A model generated the notes under the pieces. That model ran no database searches. It was not told where the DNA came from and worked only from the letters and a program-made list of their open reading frames with translations. 6,457 nt of DNA, from the NCBI GenBank assembly GCA_002779555.1, contig PEWI01000036.1, positions 1 to 6,457 of the forward strand. Direction: 5' to 3'. Each line of letters opens with the position of its first letter. Positions within the stretch are counted from its first letter, which is position 1. Origin of the DNA: Candidatus Bathyarchaeota archaeon CG07_land_8_20_14_0_80_47_9. GTDB lineage: Archaea; Thermoproteota; Bathyarchaeia; Bathyarchaeales; Bathycorpusculaceae. A program made the translations under genes and the position numbers. Shown here in pieces: positions 5,883 through 6,457 of this stretch.

Positions 5883-6457
5883 CTAACCCCTCAATCTGTC
5901 TGCTTTCTTGCACATGTCCGAAAGAGTGAGCATCACGTGGGGAAGGGTGAACACGCTGAAGACTTTCGTGTATTTCGTGTTCCCAGCCTTCTTCACGGTT
6001 TCAACAGCACCTCCAGCCTCCAAGTAGCCTCCAATAAACGCTTCAGCAATTTGTTCTGCCACTCTGAGATCAACAAACGGTGGAATGCCATGTCCAGCAT
6101 AGTAAAGGAACTCCGCCACATCCCACACCTTATCACCATTCCGTGAAGCCTGCTCGAAATCCATCAAGAATATCTCACCTTTTTTTCCGATCATCATGTT
6201 TTCTGGCTTCGTGTCGCCTAGAGCAATGCCGACTCCGTGCACTTTGGCGAATTTCCTGCCAACTTTTCTTATGGTCTTCAAATCCTTCCTGACCTCGGCC
6301 TCAGCTTTCGAAGATGCAACTCTCCGGATCACACTCGCCAGGTTCTCGCCCTCTACGTACTCCATGAAAACCAAACGATCGCTTAGACTAACATGCAGAA
6401 TTCTTGGAACTGCGAAACCTTTTGACTGCAGCAGCTGGTTTATGGCACACTCTCTTT
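5883..6457 (-). CDS. Atypical protein-kinase-like protein, N-terminal part outside window
   Basis: The reading frame is open to the window edge, so the start and the ATP-loop lysine are missing; about 190 C-terminal residues are visible. They begin inside a helix-C-like segment (RECAINQLLQSKGFAVPRIL), continue through a hinge (LVFMEYVEGENL), then a catalytic loop GDTKPENMM with the presumed catalytic Asp at visible residue 81, and a metal-binding DFEQA in place of DFG with Asp99. A WDVAEFLYY segment follows, as in Bud32/RIO/AarF-type and aminoglycoside-kinase-like folds. It is probably a small soluble kinase of protein or small-molecule substrates; Bud32 itself is less likely because the HGDLTTSN signature is absent. 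The stop is two bases from the start of the RNase J-like gene, so the two are co-transcribed and translationally coupled. Confidence 0.85.
   Translation of the reverse strand, partial: RECAINQLLQSKGFAVPRILHVSLSDRLVFMEYVEGENLASVIRRVASSKAEAEVRKDLKTIRKVGRKFAKVHGVGIALGDTKPENMMIGKKGEIFLMDFEQASRNGDKVWDVAEFLYYAGHGIPPFVDLRVAEQIAEAFIGGYLEAGGAVETVKKAGNTKYTKVFSVFTLPHVMLTLSDMCKKADRLRG
5888..5893 (-). promoter_or_regulatory. Ribosome binding site deciding the RNase J-like start
   Basis: GAGGGG on the minus strand, seven bases before ATG 5880 and inside the end of the kinase gene. It favours ATG 5880 over GTG 5913 and indicates translational coupling. Confidence 0.7.

Noticed and set aside
1..6457. CRISPR arrays, tRNA or rRNA genes, insertion sequences
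   Set aside because: No spaced direct repeats, cloverleaf signals, transposase motifs or terminal inverted repeats were seen on either strand.

Overview
The window looks archaeal. It carries a formaldehyde-activating enzyme (Fae) domain, which implies tetrahydromethanopterin-type one-carbon chemistry. BRE/TATA-like promoters sit about 25-30 bases upstream of predicted starts. One gene has an AGGTGA ribosome binding site, GTG and TTG starts occur, and there is a glycosylation-sequon-rich surface protein and an RNase J-like beta-CASP protein without bacterial-type extra domains. The base composition is intermediate. A Bathyarchaeia-like or related lineage is my best guess, but no ribosomal marker in the window fixes the taxon.

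Layout. Positions 12-1490 (minus) hold one uninterrupted gene fusing a class I pyruvate-type aldolase of the DapA/NanA superfamily to a full-length Fae domain. Its promoter lies in a short divergent region (1491-1579). On the other side, 1580-2920 (plus) encodes a 446-residue protein I cannot assign. Convergent to it, 3008-3778 (minus) encodes a secreted, membrane-anchored protein with a Tyr/Leu heptad stalk, and upstream of that 3904-4143 (minus) encodes a small two-helix membrane protein. A stretch of about 400 bases without a convincing gene (4144-4542) contains possible RNA secondary structure. The right end is a minus-strand operon: a kinase-like gene running off the window (5883-6457), then a beta-CASP metallo-beta-lactamase gene (4543-5880) whose start lies two bases after the kinase stop.

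How the genes may work together. The aldolase-Fae fusion is the standout. Fae condenses formaldehyde with tetrahydromethanopterin, and the aldolase half keeps its Schiff-base lysine but lacks the arginine that dihydrodipicolinate synthase uses to bind aspartate semialdehyde. An aldolase that releases or consumes formaldehyde (for example pyruvate + formaldehyde <-> 4-hydroxy-2-oxobutanoate), coupled to a formaldehyde-trapping domain, is an attractive but untested reading. The unknown divergent gene may belong to the same pathway, but only its position suggests so. The kinase and the RNase J-like protein are translationally coupled and probably function together. The surface and small membrane proteins appear unrelated to either module.
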